Assembly (NCBI GenBank): GCA_002049455.2
Contig: KV918883.1
Coordinates: forward strand, 1-64,000
Source: Porphyra umbilicalis
Lineage: Eukaryota > Rhodophyta > Bangiophyceae > Bangiales > Bangiaceae
Direction: 5' to 3'
Length of the DNA: 64,000 nucleotides
Part shown: piece by piece, positions 1 through 11,344 of the stretch
How the letters are laid out: each line of letters begins with the position of its first letter
Position numbering within the stretch: the stretch's first letter is position 1
Position numbers and translations under genes: made by a program
The notes under the pieces: generated by a model
Seen by the model: the letters and a program-made list of their open reading frames with translations, nothing else
Databases searched by the model: none
Told to the model about the DNA's origin: nothing

Positions 1-528
1 CGGACGGCAAGCGCCGCCGCGTCGAGGACAAAAGACCAAAGCGTGTGGGATTGGAGCAGCAAGAGACGGGCAGGACGATATACGCAACCACACCCACAGT
101 TATCACAGAGAAATAAAACGACTAAACACGTAGGCGGAAGAACAAGAACAGTCAACAAGAAGGAAAGAAACGCCCCGGACGCACACGCACAACACCGAAA
201 GCGCCAGCACATGCTCGAAAAAAGAAAGGGGGGCAGGCGGCACACAACCCAAACAAGACAAGAGCCACACCGCCCAACCCGCCGCCCGACCGCTGCCGCC
301 CCGCCGCGCGGAGCGGTGCACCGGCGGTCGGGCCACCCGCCGACCGCCCGCGCCGCGCCGCCCATCGGCGGCGGGGCGCCCGCCCACCCGCCGCCGCGGC
401 GGCTGTGGCGGCGTCCGACAAGCGCCGCGCCCGACGCGGGGCGGACGACACGTCGCGCGCCGTCGCGGGGCGGCGCCACGACGGCCGACCACCGACGCGC
501 CCCCCCCCCCCCCCACGCCACCCGCCCG

Positions 529-1590
529 TCACCGCCCCGCCGCAGCGCGGGGCGGTGCGTCGCCGACGCCCCCCGCCCCCCGCCGACGCGGCGGCGCGAG
601 CCACGCGCAGACCGACGCGTCGCGGCCGCGGGACGGCGCCGCCGCCGCCGCCGCCGCCAGGGCGGCGCCAAAGGCCACCGCGCGGCGCGCCGACGCCCGC
701 CGCCCGCCCGCCCTCCCGCACGCCTTGGCACCGGGGCGCCGCGCGGCGGCCGCCGCGTCGACGGGCCGGCGGCGGCCGGCGGCGGCCGGCAGCACGCCGC
801 CGACGGGGGCGGCCGCCACGAGCGCGGCGGCCGCGGCGGCAATCCGCCGCCCTTGCCGCCGCGGCGTCGACGGCAGACATGGGGAAAGGGGATGGGGGGG
901 GGGCGCCGCCACGCTCGCATCGAGCCGCGGCGGTGGCGACGCGGGGGTGCCACGCCGCGCTCCTCGGGGCAGCGGCGGCGGCGCCGAACGCGGCGCCGTC
1001 TTGGCATGGACGGCGGTGCCCGCGGCAGCGGCGGCGGCAGCGCGGCGAGGGCTCGGCGCCGCCGACCGCGGCGCCGTCTTGGCCTTGAATGACGCCATCG
1101 CGGCGGCAGCGGCGGCGCGGCGGCGGCTCGCCGCCGCCGACCGCGGCGCCGTCTTGGCCTTGAATGCCGCCATGGCGGCGGCGGCAGCGACGGCACGGCA
1201 GGGGCTCGGCGGCGCCAACCGCACCACCGACTTGTCATTCAACGTCGCCACGGCGGCGGCGGCGGCAGCGTCACGGCGGGGACTCGGCGCCGCCGACCGC
1301 GTCACCGACCGCGCCGCCGTCTTGGCGTTGCAAGACGCGAGCGCGGCGGCGGCAGCCGCGCGGCGGGGGCTCGGCGGCACCACCCACGGGTCGATGGCGG
1401 GTCCGCCCGTGAGGGCCTCCACCCCCGCCACGGCGGCGCGGAGAAGCGTCTTTCGGGCGCCCTTGACGTGCGTGCGGCCGCGACCGAGCGCGCCGCCTAG
1501 GGCCGCGCCGGTGGCGCGGAGCGCGGCGGCGCCCGCCCGCGTGGCCGCCGCGACGGCGGCGGCGACGGCGCCAAACGGCAAGACGGCCAT
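529..1590 (-). CDS. Ala/Arg-rich SPRR-repeat protein, copy 1 of the tandem unit
   Basis: An open frame of 353 codons starts at an ATG in a GCCATGG context and has exactly the same length in the copies at 50,104 and 54,190. The N-terminus is Ala-rich with Arg and almost no acidic residues, resembling an organelle-targeting leader. Residues ~70-215 contain about five imperfect 26-27-residue repeats built from an Ala run, a short AKTA-type linker and an SPRR-type basic end. SP(K/R)(K/R) motifs occur in histone H1-like DNA-binding proteins, so a chromatin role is possible, but that is only inference. In DNA this GC-rich, long open frames also arise by chance and overlapping frames are open too, so its coding status is uncertain. 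Confidence 0.4.
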   Translation of the reverse strand: MAVLPFGAVAAAVAAATRAGAAALRATGAALGGALGRGRTHVKGARKTLLRAAVAGVEALTGGPAIDPWVVPPSPRRAAAAAALASCNAKTAARSVTRSAAPSPRRDAAAAAAVATLNDKSVVRLAPPSPCRAVAAAAAMAAFKAKTAPRSAAASRRRAAAAAAMASFKAKTAPRSAAPSPRRAAAAAAAGTAVHAKTAPRSAPPPLPRGARRGTPASPPPRLDASVAAPPPHPLSPCLPSTPRRQGRRIAAAAAALVAAAPVGGVLPAAAGRRRPVDAAAAARRPGAKACGRAGGRRASARRAVAFGAALAAAAAAAPSRGRDASVCAWLAPPRRRGAGGVGDAPPRAAAGR

Positions 1591-2413
1591 GGCGAGCGGG
1601 GGATCGTGTCGGCGGTCGGGTGGCGGCCAAACGGGGAAAGTGGGGGGGGAGGGGAGAGCAGAGGAGAGACACGGTAGAGGGGAGAGAAGCGGGGAGAAGC
1701 TTGTACGGGGTAAGAAGGAGGGGGGGGTATGGCAGGCGGGTAGCGGTGGTGCCGGGCGTGAGAAGGAAGCTATGGAGAGTGGCGGTCGTTGTCACAGTGT
1801 GATGGGATGACAAGTGACGCGACGATCGGGGGGTGGGAGGGCGGCCGGCGGCGGGGCTTTTGAGCCCCACCGCCGGCCACCCGTGACGGGGCGGGGGCAC
1901 GCCAGCGTCACCCAACGTGGACGCCCACGGCAGCGTCGGGCGGCCTCGGGCGGGCGGCGCCACCGTGCCCCGCGGGGCGGGCGGCGGCGGCGCCCTCGTC
2001 GGGGCGGGCGCCGCCCCCCCCCCGCCCCCCCCCCCCGGCGACCGCGCGCGCGCGCGCGCGCCCACCGACAACCGCCCCAATCGGCGGCGCGCGCGCGCGC
2101 AGCCCCCCCCCGCGCGGCGCCCCCCCCCCCCCGGCCACAGATCCGCCAATGGCCGCCGCCGAGCCACAGTCGGGCGGCCGGCATGCCCGAGCCGCGCCCG
2201 CCGCCCGCCCGCGCGGCGGGGCGCCGCATGCGGGACGCGCCGGCGGGGGCGCCGCCCCCCCACCGCCAGCGGGGGCGCCGGCCAATGGTGCCCGCAATTG
2301 GGGGCCCCGCCGCCGCGTCAGCGGGTGCCCGGTGAGGGCGGGCGCCCGCAGATCGTTACGGCCGAGCCCGGGGCGGGCGTCGGCCGGGTTGGTGGATGAC
2401 GGGATGGGGGGAA

Positions 2414-2439
2414 GGGGGGGGGGGGGGGGGGGGGGGGGG
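2414..2439. repeat. 26-nt poly-G run within the tandem unit
   Basis: An uninterrupted G run of 26 nt. The same position in the other copies holds a C run of similar length (about 49,253-49,277 and 53,340-53,364). A second long G run lies at 3980-4005. Nearby at 2041-2100 are two alternating CG tracts. All are conserved in position between units, so they belong to the unit and are not random low complexity. Confidence 0.9.
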
Positions 2440-3177
2440 TGTCCGCGCAAGCGCTACCATCAAAGCGCCGTCCCGGCGGGCGGCGGCGCGCGCTCACGCG
2501 GCGCCGCCCCGCTCCAGGCGCCGGGCCGGGCTGGCGCACGAGCGCACCGTTATATTTTTTGACGGCACAGCGCCTACTTATTTGGCAATTCCGTGTCCCG
2601 CCGCCGCCCCGCCGCCCGGGTCGCTGTGCACGGCGGTGCGGACCCCGCGGCCGAAACGGTACGATTCGTGGCGGCGTGACGTGGAGGGGTGGGTGCGTTG
2701 GTGGACCGATGTTCCGTGTAGTGGCCCCCCAGGGATTGCTGTTTGGTCGTGTGGGGCGGTTGACGGCCCACGCTCCGCACAGTGTGGCTTGTAGGCGTAG
2801 GGGGACCGGACAGGAATTCTGAGTATGGAGCAGGATATCCGTCTGACCCCAGTTTTTAGCAACTGGCCCCAGGTGCGGGCTTAATCTCACCCCCTGCGCA
2901 CAAAGAATACATTCCTGTGCTCGGGAGCCTCCCACGATGTAGGTCGTCTTCTCCGTTTCCGCTGGAGCGCGCCCGTTATGTTTCTGGAAAAAGCACGTGA
3001 GGAAATGCCTGTACCACTTTTGACACAATGGTTTCTCGTATGAGAAGGGCTCGGAATCGCACACTACAGTCAGAAAAACTTACGGATAACCGGAGTATTT
3101 GAGAACATGGGAGAGCTCTTCTCGGATGGAGCACGACAGTCTCTGCGTACAGGTATTATTCGGTTAAATCCGTCCAG

Positions 3178-3204
3178 GTTATATCCACAGTGCATATAAC
3201 CGGG
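3178..3204. repeat. Short inverted repeat GGTTATAT / ATATAACC
   Basis: Two 8-nt arms that are perfect reverse complements, separated by 9 nt, in the AT-richer part of the unit. The same hairpin is present at 48,128-48,152 and in the next unit at about 52,595-52,619. Conserved in all complete copies; function unknown. Confidence 0.6.
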
Positions 3205-3473
3205 CCGAAGAACGCACCACAGGCGCCGAGAGAACGGGGAATGTGGACTGCAAACACATTTTTGGTCGACCTGTTGAACTTAATCTCAAGCAGGATCAAC
3301 TTACACAAATCCGAGCTCATCCTGGAGGAATGGAACGCAATGTTGCCCGCGCAGATTGCCCGCCGGTCTGCCTGAAGGCGGACTGCCTGCCCAACAGGGC
3401 CAACACTGAGCTCAGACGCCAGCCTGATGACGGTTAGCCTGTTGCTGACAACGAAAAGTTGGACGTGTCTTCT

Positions 3474-3677
3474 CTAGTAGCCATGATGGCCAATACGACG
3501 CTGCAGCGCGAGTTCGAAAGCGAAAGCGGTCAAGACCATGCGCAGGTGATGCGTCGCTGGGTGGTGGCTGAGACCAAAGTTGACGCCGTCGATGAGACGG
3601 TTGACGTGGTTTTGGCTGGGGTGGACGATGGAGAGTGATGGGGCATGGTGGGTTGGTACGAGGCACACTCTGGCCAC
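3474..3677 (-). CDS. Small conserved frame (67 aa) in the tandem unit
   Basis: A 67-codon frame beginning MARVCLVPTHH. It recurs with only a few substitutions at 47,652-47,855 and 52,119-52,322 and lies in the less GC-rich part of the unit, where a conserved frame is less expected by chance. The second half looks like an amphipathic helix. No family is recognised. It could be an exon, a small protein, or simply part of a well-conserved repeat. Confidence 0.25.
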   Translation of the reverse strand: MARVCLVPTHHAPSLSIVHPSQNHVNRLIDGVNFGLSHHPATHHLRMVLTAFAFELALQRRIGHHGY

Positions 3678-4576
3678 GCCTAAACTTTAGTATGCGCCCC
3701 ACTGAGTAGGTGTCATGCGCTGATTGGCCCACATCCACTTCCTCAGGAAAAACTGAGGACATGGAGGCTGTAACTAGTATGTTTTCCAGCCCCACTGCCG
3801 GCCACCGCAACCGTCAATCGAAAGCCAAAATTGTTTGACCAATCCAATCAGGTGGCTTCCTGTGCCCTGAAATCCAAAAGAGCCACTGGAGGCGGTCTTA
3901 ACTAAATTTATGCGTGGGGGCGGCGGCCTGCGGTGGCCGGGGAGGGCGAGGCCGGGGCGTGGCGGGTGCACGCCGTTGCGGGGGGGGGGGGGGGGGGGGG
4001 GGGGGACGGGTGGCCGCCGGGAAGCGCACGTCGGCCGCACGTGGGGCGCTTGGCAAACGGACAAACGGCGGGGTGCTGCTGGGCACACGTTGGCGTGAGG
4101 GGGGGGGCGGACGGCAAGCGCCGCCGCGTCGAGGACAAAAAGACCAAAGCGTGTGGGATTGGAGCAGCAAGAGACGGGCAGGACGATATGCGCAACCACA
4201 CCCACAGTTATCACAGAGAAATACAACGACTAAACACGTATGCGGGAAGAACAAGAACAGTCAAAAAGAAGGAAAGAAACGCCCCGGACGCACACGCACA
4301 ACACCGAAAGCGCCAGCACATGCTCGAAAAAAGAAAGGGGGGCAGGCGGCACACAACCCAAACACGACGAGCACAGAGGATTCTCGGCTTATACGCGAAT
4401 GACCGCGAGTCAACTAGTCTTGGACTAACACTGAACAGCACAAGAGCGCCAAAACATGTACAAGTGACGACGCCAGAAGTTTGAGGAAAGAAAATGACGC
4501 CTGACGGCCGAGATCAAACAAAAGAGAGCACGAACCACACGCAAAGACCATCACAGGACGCAGAAGGGGACCAGAT

Positions 4577-6447
4577 CTACAGCTCCGGAAAAATGAAGCA
4601 ACGATCACGCAGGGAGGGCCCATCAGCAACGCACCCGCTGCACAGGCAGTTTGGCACGAGAAGACCGACATTCAACTCAGTTCCAAACAGAGAAGAAAGC
4701 TGTCGGTTGATGCACCCGCTCATTTGCAAGAATGTGTGCACGTCCACAAGCAAATCGAGATCCGCTTTGACATCCATCTTGACGGTATCGACCAGACGCT
4801 GCGGCCAGCCGTCTTGCTCGATGTCCGTGACGATATCGAGCGGGATGACGTCGCCGAAGCGCTCGCTTGTGTCCACGACAAGCAGACCTTCGTGGCGCAC
4901 GTCGTCAGCTGCTCGATGAACGGCAGCAGGGCCGGCTGTGCCGTGGTACAGAAACGGGGTCGTGCGGCAAACTTGGCGGACGTCAAATCTGGCAACGGGA
5001 GCATGACTTGCGACGCGTCGACGAAACTGCGGGGCGACGTGCGCGCTCCACAGAGACTGCGCATCCTCTGAGAGATCTTCGTAGCAGTCCCTGACTTCCT
5101 TACCTGGCCGGACGGCAATCCGGCACGGCACAGCAGTCCCAGCCCTCTTGGCACCCAGGCGCTGAAGACACGCAAAAACATGGCTCACGTTCTTCGGGCC
5201 GACGCATGCTCACGCATGCACAGAAGCAAGTGACCTTCATATGCGACGCACGTGTCGACTTAAAAGATGCAGCACGGCTAGCACATGAGGGCAATGTACG
5301 CCCAAGCCAAAAGCAATGGTCGCCACAACCACGATCCCCGTCGTTGACGCGAACAGATGCTCTGTCGCCGACCGGTTGTCAAGCGCAGCATGAAAGATTA
5401 AGAGTTGAAGGGGATGTACTGCGAAGCGATCAGAGCAAAAGCCAAAGCATCAGCCAAGTCCTGCAGCTTCGTGCCAACCCGCGCCGCCTCGGATCGCGAC
5501 GGTGTGAGAAAAATCATGTTCCCACCGATGTCGTGGCACGTGGTGGCCAGATGAAAAGCGTATGCCACACGTTGGGAGTGCTCAAATTTTGCGCGGCAGT
5601 CCTCGATGCGGGAAAAACGGCCGTAGCAGAAAGCAGCATCGCGGTGAATAACGCGAATGACAAGGTTGCGGCGCAGGAATGGGTCGCGGTGAACCACAAG
5701 AGTGTTGCATGTTGAGCGCCTCCCGCAGAGTCGATTCTTCGTTGATCGGCACCGTGGCGGAGAGAGCTAGTTGTCGGCCACTCCTAAAGCTCGATGCTGC
5801 GGCGGAGAGGTCCGGGCGCAAGCGGCTTCATGTGTTGAACAAATGACCCTCATCAAAAGCAACGAGGCCGGGTCCCATAGCCTTGCCCTTGGTGAATAGC
5901 GCCGGGTTGGTAACGTCCGCCTCAGGGGAGGCGAAGAGGATGACGAAAGTACGAGCTGCAACTGCCTGATTCAGTTGAATACGCTCAATCTTCGTGGTGC
6001 TCCTCCATAACCCACGGCACTCGATGCCGGCGTCCTGGAGCGTCTTGACGTGCTGCCGACCGATGCCGTTGAGAGGGGTAACAAACACCGTAAAAATCCG
6101 TGAATGCCTGTGCAGCAGCACGGCTGCCATCCCGACGATAACAGTCTGTGATTCACAAACGCCACAGGCGCCCGAAGCGGAACGAAGCGCTGCATGAGTT
6201 AGCAAGGGCCCATACAAGACAAGATAAAACGACTCAACGACGCCGGCCTGCACGTTTGAGATGTCGCCAGTGACGCGTGTCGTACCTTTCCGTGCCCAGT
6301 CCCCATGACCGAGAGGACGCTGACATTGGGGACGTCCTTGTCGACGACTGCCGTAATGGCCTCGAGTTGACCATCTCGAAACTCCTCATGCTCGAACGTG
6401 CTACGCAGAATGCACTCAGCAGCCGCACCACCCGCCTTCTTGTCCAT
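4577..6447 (-). pseudogene. RecQ-type DNA helicase, broken
   Basis: Reading down the minus strand the superfamily-2 helicase motifs appear in order. There is an EFRDGQLEAI motif 0, then Walker A as MGTGHGK (about 6290-6310), motif Ia as TPLNGIGRQH, motif II as DEGH (about 5840), motif III as LSATVP, a RecQ-like RRNL block, motif IV as MIFLTPSR, motif V as VVVATIAFGLG (about 5300), and a weak motif VI near 5150. A GT-AG intron of 38 nt at 6248-6285 restores the frame just after Walker A. The gene is damaged: an in-frame TGA at 5828-5830 sits where RecQ proteins have Trp after motif II, and the frame shifts near 5713 and 5395. The C-terminal ~200 residues (to 4577) are unrecognised. In fungi such helicases are known as telomere-linked genes; here it lies downstream of a tyrosine recombinase. 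Confidence 0.8.
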
Positions 6448-8826
6448 GACGATGCTTCCGGTACCTCGACGTGCTTAAAGGCGAAGAAGACAATGACAGT
6501 GGTCAACCTCTCAGCGACTGTTGCTCGTTGTCCTGAAACGTCGGCTCACGTACACAGATGGGGATTGGGAAATAGCAGCCCACGTTGCTCGATCACGGCC
6601 ATTCTCCAGCTGTTGATTACAAAATCAGGGTACCATTTGTCTAGTGAAACGTAATGCAGCATCAAATGGGCCTTCAGTATTTAAACTTGAAAGGGCTCCT
6701 TGGCACAAGTGCGCTTTGACGTAGAAAAGTGGGACACGACTTCCCCGCACAGGACATGCGACCACGACCACCTCTTCTTGGCATTGCAAATCAGCGTACG
6801 GGTGAGACGACAGCCAGCGGTGCCTTAACTTCGTGTCAGCCTGTTTGCGGACCGTTGCCTCCGGTGCCGACTTGTCGGCCGTCACACACAAATAATTCCG
6901 GACGTGGGCAGGAAGCTTTGTGCGCGGTTCGGCGAGAGCGCGGGGCTCGCCTTCGTCTCACCCATGGCGTGTCGTACCGTCGCCGTTGCCCACGGATCAA
7001 CCATGTTGCACTGCACCTGCGAGGGTGTAGGAACAAGTGGGCCATGGACACTATCAGGCAAATACTCTTTGGAACCTGACCCATCGTCTTCACCTGTGTC
7101 GCTTCGTCTATTGTAGAGCGTGTTGTGCCTTAATGGTACTACTGGCGCAATGCTCCAGCCCATGGTGGCTTCATGTGCACGAAACTGAACAAGGAAAAAA
7201 CATGAGGAGCAGGCACCCCGCGAAACATCCGCAAATGGTGCACACACAAACACAGTGCGCTGGCCTCGTAAGCAGAGCGAGTGCGCGGCTTCACTCCTCT
7301 GCCGAGCATCCGAGAACCAAAGAACGCGCTCCGACAACCGCCGGGCACCCCGCTACTGGGCATCTCGCTGTGGACGAGCCCAGGAGCTCGAGCGACGGTG
7401 GAGCACGTCCAAGGACTGTGGCCGCGTTGTCCGAGACAAGAATGTGACGGACGATGCCCTCGCGCGAGTACGAGTGCGCGCAAAGACGGCTGCACAGGCA
7501 CGACTCCGGATCAGCAAGGTGATTCAAGCTTGCGACACAAGACCAGCGACCCACTGAGCCAGAGAGAGAGAGCTGTTAGGTGGTGGTCGAAGATGAAGAA
7601 GTAGAATTCGTTGGCCACGATGGGCACATGAAACACAACAGAGAGCACCACAGTTGCCCAGACATAGAACTGGAGCAGCACACCTTCGCACGGGCTGAAC
7701 CATTTTCAAAGAAGTAATTGGGCACCTCAGTGGTGCTCGAGACAAAGACACCTCGACGACCTCACAAGCTTCCCCCAATTTGCTGGACTCGAGAACAGAG
7801 ATCTCCTGCACAGAGGACGATGCATCCGCCACCCGAACATTTCGCCACGACGGCTGTTCTTGTCTCACGTCAGCATCCTTGCACATAGGCTGGAGAGTCG
7901 CAGCGCAAACTGACACAAGACACCCTCTCACGGAGCGTCTCGCTGAAAGAGAGCCGAGCAACTTTAAAAATCTGGCCGGTTTGTCGTCAGATCATCAGGA
8001 GAGTTGTTGGAGTCGAGCACGTGGTAGACAACGTCCGACAACGTGTACGAATGCAAACAGTGGCAACTACGAGACAGGGAGAGAGGACAATGAACAACGA
8101 TAGCTGGAAAGAGGTAACACATGGTGTCTGGTCAGTGTCGGCGCACAGACGTTTTCTCATCAGAGGCATGCGTGAAACCCGGGCACATGCGTAATGACCG
8201 ACGTGTACCCTGTCCCGGAAAATCGGAGCCTAGAAAAGATCATACGATGAATTTTCTCGGATTGATCTCGGCTTCAGTGCATTGCAGCGGCGCCATTGCC
8301 GTACCAGTGAATAGGGCCACGTACCTCTGAACCAGCGCAGTTCCCGTCGGAGTTAAGCACATCCTTGGTTCAGCCGTCTTCTCGTCGATGTCGTCTCGCG
8401 CTGCAGAAATGCGTACCGTAGCGAGAGCAGCACAGTACGCAAGCAATGGGGCAGACGAGCGCGACTGCAGCAGTGGACCAGTGCAAGCCTGGAAGCAAGA
8501 TAGGGACGACTTGGCAGGCTGCCCGGCGTCGCACCAGAGCACCAATGGACGTGGGCCCGCGCCTGCTACGCGAACAACAGATGCATCACGATCATTCATT
8601 GAATGAGTTGAACTTTCATTTGTTGCACGAATACAACTCATGTTTGAAACAATGTTTTAGCATTCATGTGCGGTTTGTGCATTAGAATGGCGTAGGAAAG
8701 AACCGAACAAAAGCACGGTTTTTCGTACCGTACTCAAGCCGGAGCCTTCATTGCGAATACGGACCGGCTCTACCCCGCGGCAACATTGTGCCGTCGGGCA
8801 CGTGCATGAGAACCTCAGAGGCTGCG
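6448..8826. other. Unassigned interval between helicase and recombinase remains
   Basis: No frame is convincing over its length. On the minus strand at about 7290-7560 there is a Cys/His-rich stretch (CLCSRLCAH followed by CPVAGC) that could be a zinc-finger N-terminus of the helicase, and 6625-6890 reads in a coding-like way, but the pieces are in different frames. This may be the decayed N-terminal part of the helicase gene plus the spacer to the recombinase. Confidence 0.4.
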
Positions 8827-10820
8827 TCAGTGTTCCACCGGAGTAGAACGCACCTCAAGCCCCAGCTCTTCAAGGACGGCAGCAGTCACCTCACCACCTT
8901 GTGCAATGACGTCAGCGAGCGCGGCTTGCGGGGTCGTGTAGGTGAACCTCTTTTTCAGTTGATTGCTGGCTTGGACGTACGCAAAGTAGGCGGAGATGGT
9001 TTTCCAATGGCCTCTCTCCTTGATCTCCTGGTCAGGTACGCCAATGAGGCGATAGAGCTGCATCCCACCGCGCTTGAAGGAGTGCGTGCCCAGGAACCTG
9101 TAAGAGTCCACCCCAGCTTCGTCAAAGGCATCCCGCACGTCGTTCAAGAAGGCACCGTCCCTAAGCGGCGTCACCGGGTCCATCACGTACAGGACCCGGC
9201 GACTCAACACGCTTCAGCAAGTAAATGGCGAGTGCAAGCACAGGGTCAACACGAGGGTCACCAACAGGCCCTGAGCCACCTTCTATGTAGTAATGATGAC
9301 CATTGGTAGAATTCTTGGTGCCCTGCAGGATGTTGATGCGAAGAACGGGGTTTCCAAAGATGTCCTTGGTAAGGAGGACGTCCTGGCGCCTGAAAAAGAG
9401 AACCAGGGAGCAATGTGAAGCCATTTGGAAGCGCTCACCCCTCGCCACGCGTCAACAAAGCCGAGCAGCGCAAGTCTGCTCTGCCTACAAGAAATTGCCG
9501 AATGTCGCGAAACGAACATCTTGCACCGCAAATATTGAGTGAGGACCAACTTTGTTGGGATCACGGGATATAAAGGCAGCAACACTTCGCTCCTGCTCTC
9601 CACGAGGCGCCGGCATGTCTCCAGGGACTTCATGGAAGCACGACGGTGCAGGGGTTGGGCTCAACAGATGGCGGTGGGTGGACTGGGGGCGGATACGAAG
9701 GGGGCGTTGACGGAGTCCACGAGAAGTTGTGGATCATGCAAGGCAGAAATGGCAAGACGCAGCGGCCAATCCGTCCACGAGAACGATCACCGGCAGGACG
9801 ACGAGCTTTGCTCCGGCTGTCCCGCACATTCAGGTGACTGCCGTCAGATTCTCTGTACTCCGAGTCGCTTCCCTGCCGCAGTCACTCAACTTGTTGCAAC
9901 CTGGGCCAGTACTGGCTTTGTTTGGGTGCAAGGTCCAAGAAGCTTTCGCACCTCATAGCTGAGCCCGTTCGTGACGCCCTCATTGGAAATGACATGAAGC
10001 ACCTCAAGTAATGTATCAGAGCCAAATGCGCGCCGGGCAGGACAGCTGTGGTAATGACGTGCCAGCGGCCGCGGGTGCTCATGAAAAGATTCTGAAAAAT
10101 AGGGTCGATCCTGACTTTGAACCAATCAGACGAGCCTGATACTGGCTTGCATGAGCATCTTGAACAGGAACGATCATACAATTTTGACTCGTACAATTGG
10201 TCGACACGCTGACGAAGCGCTTGGCATCGGCCAAAATCGAGCAAACAGCCATAGGTTTCTGCAACGCACACACCGCATCCGAGCCACAAAGAGAGCAATT
10301 GACACAAGGCGCAGTACGTACAGAATCTTGGTGACCTGATCAAATCGTAGCAGGTTGAACGTAGCAACCATCATGGCCGCAAACTGGCCCAGGCGACCCG
10401 GGGTTACGTCGTCATGATCCTTGATGAAGCGATCATAATAAGCACATATGTGCCCGTACTCTAACGCGTCCATAGGAACCGGCACACGTCCTTGTGCAGC
10501 AAAAGCAGCCTTGTGGGCGCTTACACACTTCGTGACGTCGTCGCTGTCGTTGGGATTGCCATTGACGTACGTACCCTCTTCACCGACTTCACCGGTGGGC
10601 CAGAGCCCTGAGCAGCCAAGCTTCTTTAGGTACAACGTCATTTGCGCGGAGATATGCTTGGACGTCGACAGGCCTAGCTTGAAGTTCTTGGTCCGAGTCT
10701 TGTAAAAGTTTGCGACATGGGCGCCAGTGGAAGCCGAGACATCGGTCGGGTTGACGCCAAGGGCGGCGCAAAACGCAAGGTAGTCGGCACGCATCGCCTT
10801 GTGAAGCTTTGTGCTGCTCT
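8827..10820 (-). pseudogene. Tyrosine recombinase (Crypton/YR type), interrupted
   Basis: The C-terminal block (about 9120-8950) shows THSFKRGGMQLYRL followed by ERGHWKTISAYFAY, the box with the HxxR-type His, the second His and the catalytic Tyr of tyrosine recombinases. The Arg of HxxR is Lys here (HSFK). Upstream (9448-9200) lies a core segment with RRQDVLLTKDIFGN, and at about 10,340 FNLLRFDQVTKI, a good candidate for the first catalytic Arg. The first part (10,800-10,330) is a helical N-terminal core-binding-like domain. A 63-nt GT-AG intron is likely at 10,259-10,321. A frame change near 9205 separates the core from the catalytic box, and 9540-9960 cannot be read cleanly, so the gene is probably dead or has more introns than can be seen. 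Confidence 0.7.
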
Positions 10821-11344
10821 AAGATCGCACCGCCTCTTGCGTCTCCTTTGCAAGAGAAACTGCATCGTACGAAGACGCCGGTGGAACGTACTGCTGCCAA
10901 TCGTCGCGACGGGCAGCACGTGTGCAGTTGTCCATCGTGTGTGCCAGGCGGTTCGTCGATAGTGACGGAGAAGTGGCGCCATCCTGAGTGTTCGGCGACA
11001 AAGAAGAAAACGCCATAGTTGCGGTGCGTAAACGCCGACTCACAGTCGTTCGAAGAGGTCAAGAGCAAGTCAAAAGACTTGCAATACGGGCGTTCTAAGG
11101 GATCGGACAGACGTACTGCGAGCGGGTCGTAACGCTGAAGTCACCAACGCGAGCACAAAGACGCGGTCCCAAGAGCGCCTGAAACGAGATGGGGTCAACC
11201 TGGTTCCCGAAAGTGGCCCGCTTTCAAGAACTTTGAAACTGAATTGTACCTAGTATTTTGGACCCAGTTTGTATCAGAACTGCAATCAAGTTGCCCCCCT
11301 TCTATGTTGCGAGAAGCGCCGGAACACTGCTGCCCCGCGCGCTG
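10821..11344. other. Upstream flank of the recombinase
   Basis: Short minus-strand frames between 10,820 and 11,070 may be an additional 5' exon of the recombinase, but no motif supports this. From 11,070 to 11,340 nothing is seen. Confidence 0.3.

Larger units (their letters stand above)
1..4371 (-). repeat. Left block of a ~4.1-kb GC-rich tandem unit (minus orientation)
   Basis: The sequence around 60-370 recurs at 4150-4371, giving a tandem period near 4110 bp, so the window opens inside one unit and holds one complete unit plus the end of a neighbour. The reverse complement matches the array at 47,084-56,270 over its whole length, including poly-C/G runs, a CG-alternating tract, a conserved 353-codon frame and an AT-richer 1.3-kb part. 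The block stops abruptly near 4371, where the match ends within sequence that in the right array runs on into the GC-rich part. What the unit is (satellite, multi-copy gene, mobile element) cannot be settled from sequence alone. Confidence 0.9.

Noticed and set aside
1-4371. Reading the tandem unit as an LTR of a giant retroelement
   Set aside because: It occurs in direct tandem with period ~4.1 kb, has no TG...CA ends with matching flanks, and its two blocks in the window are in opposite orientation.
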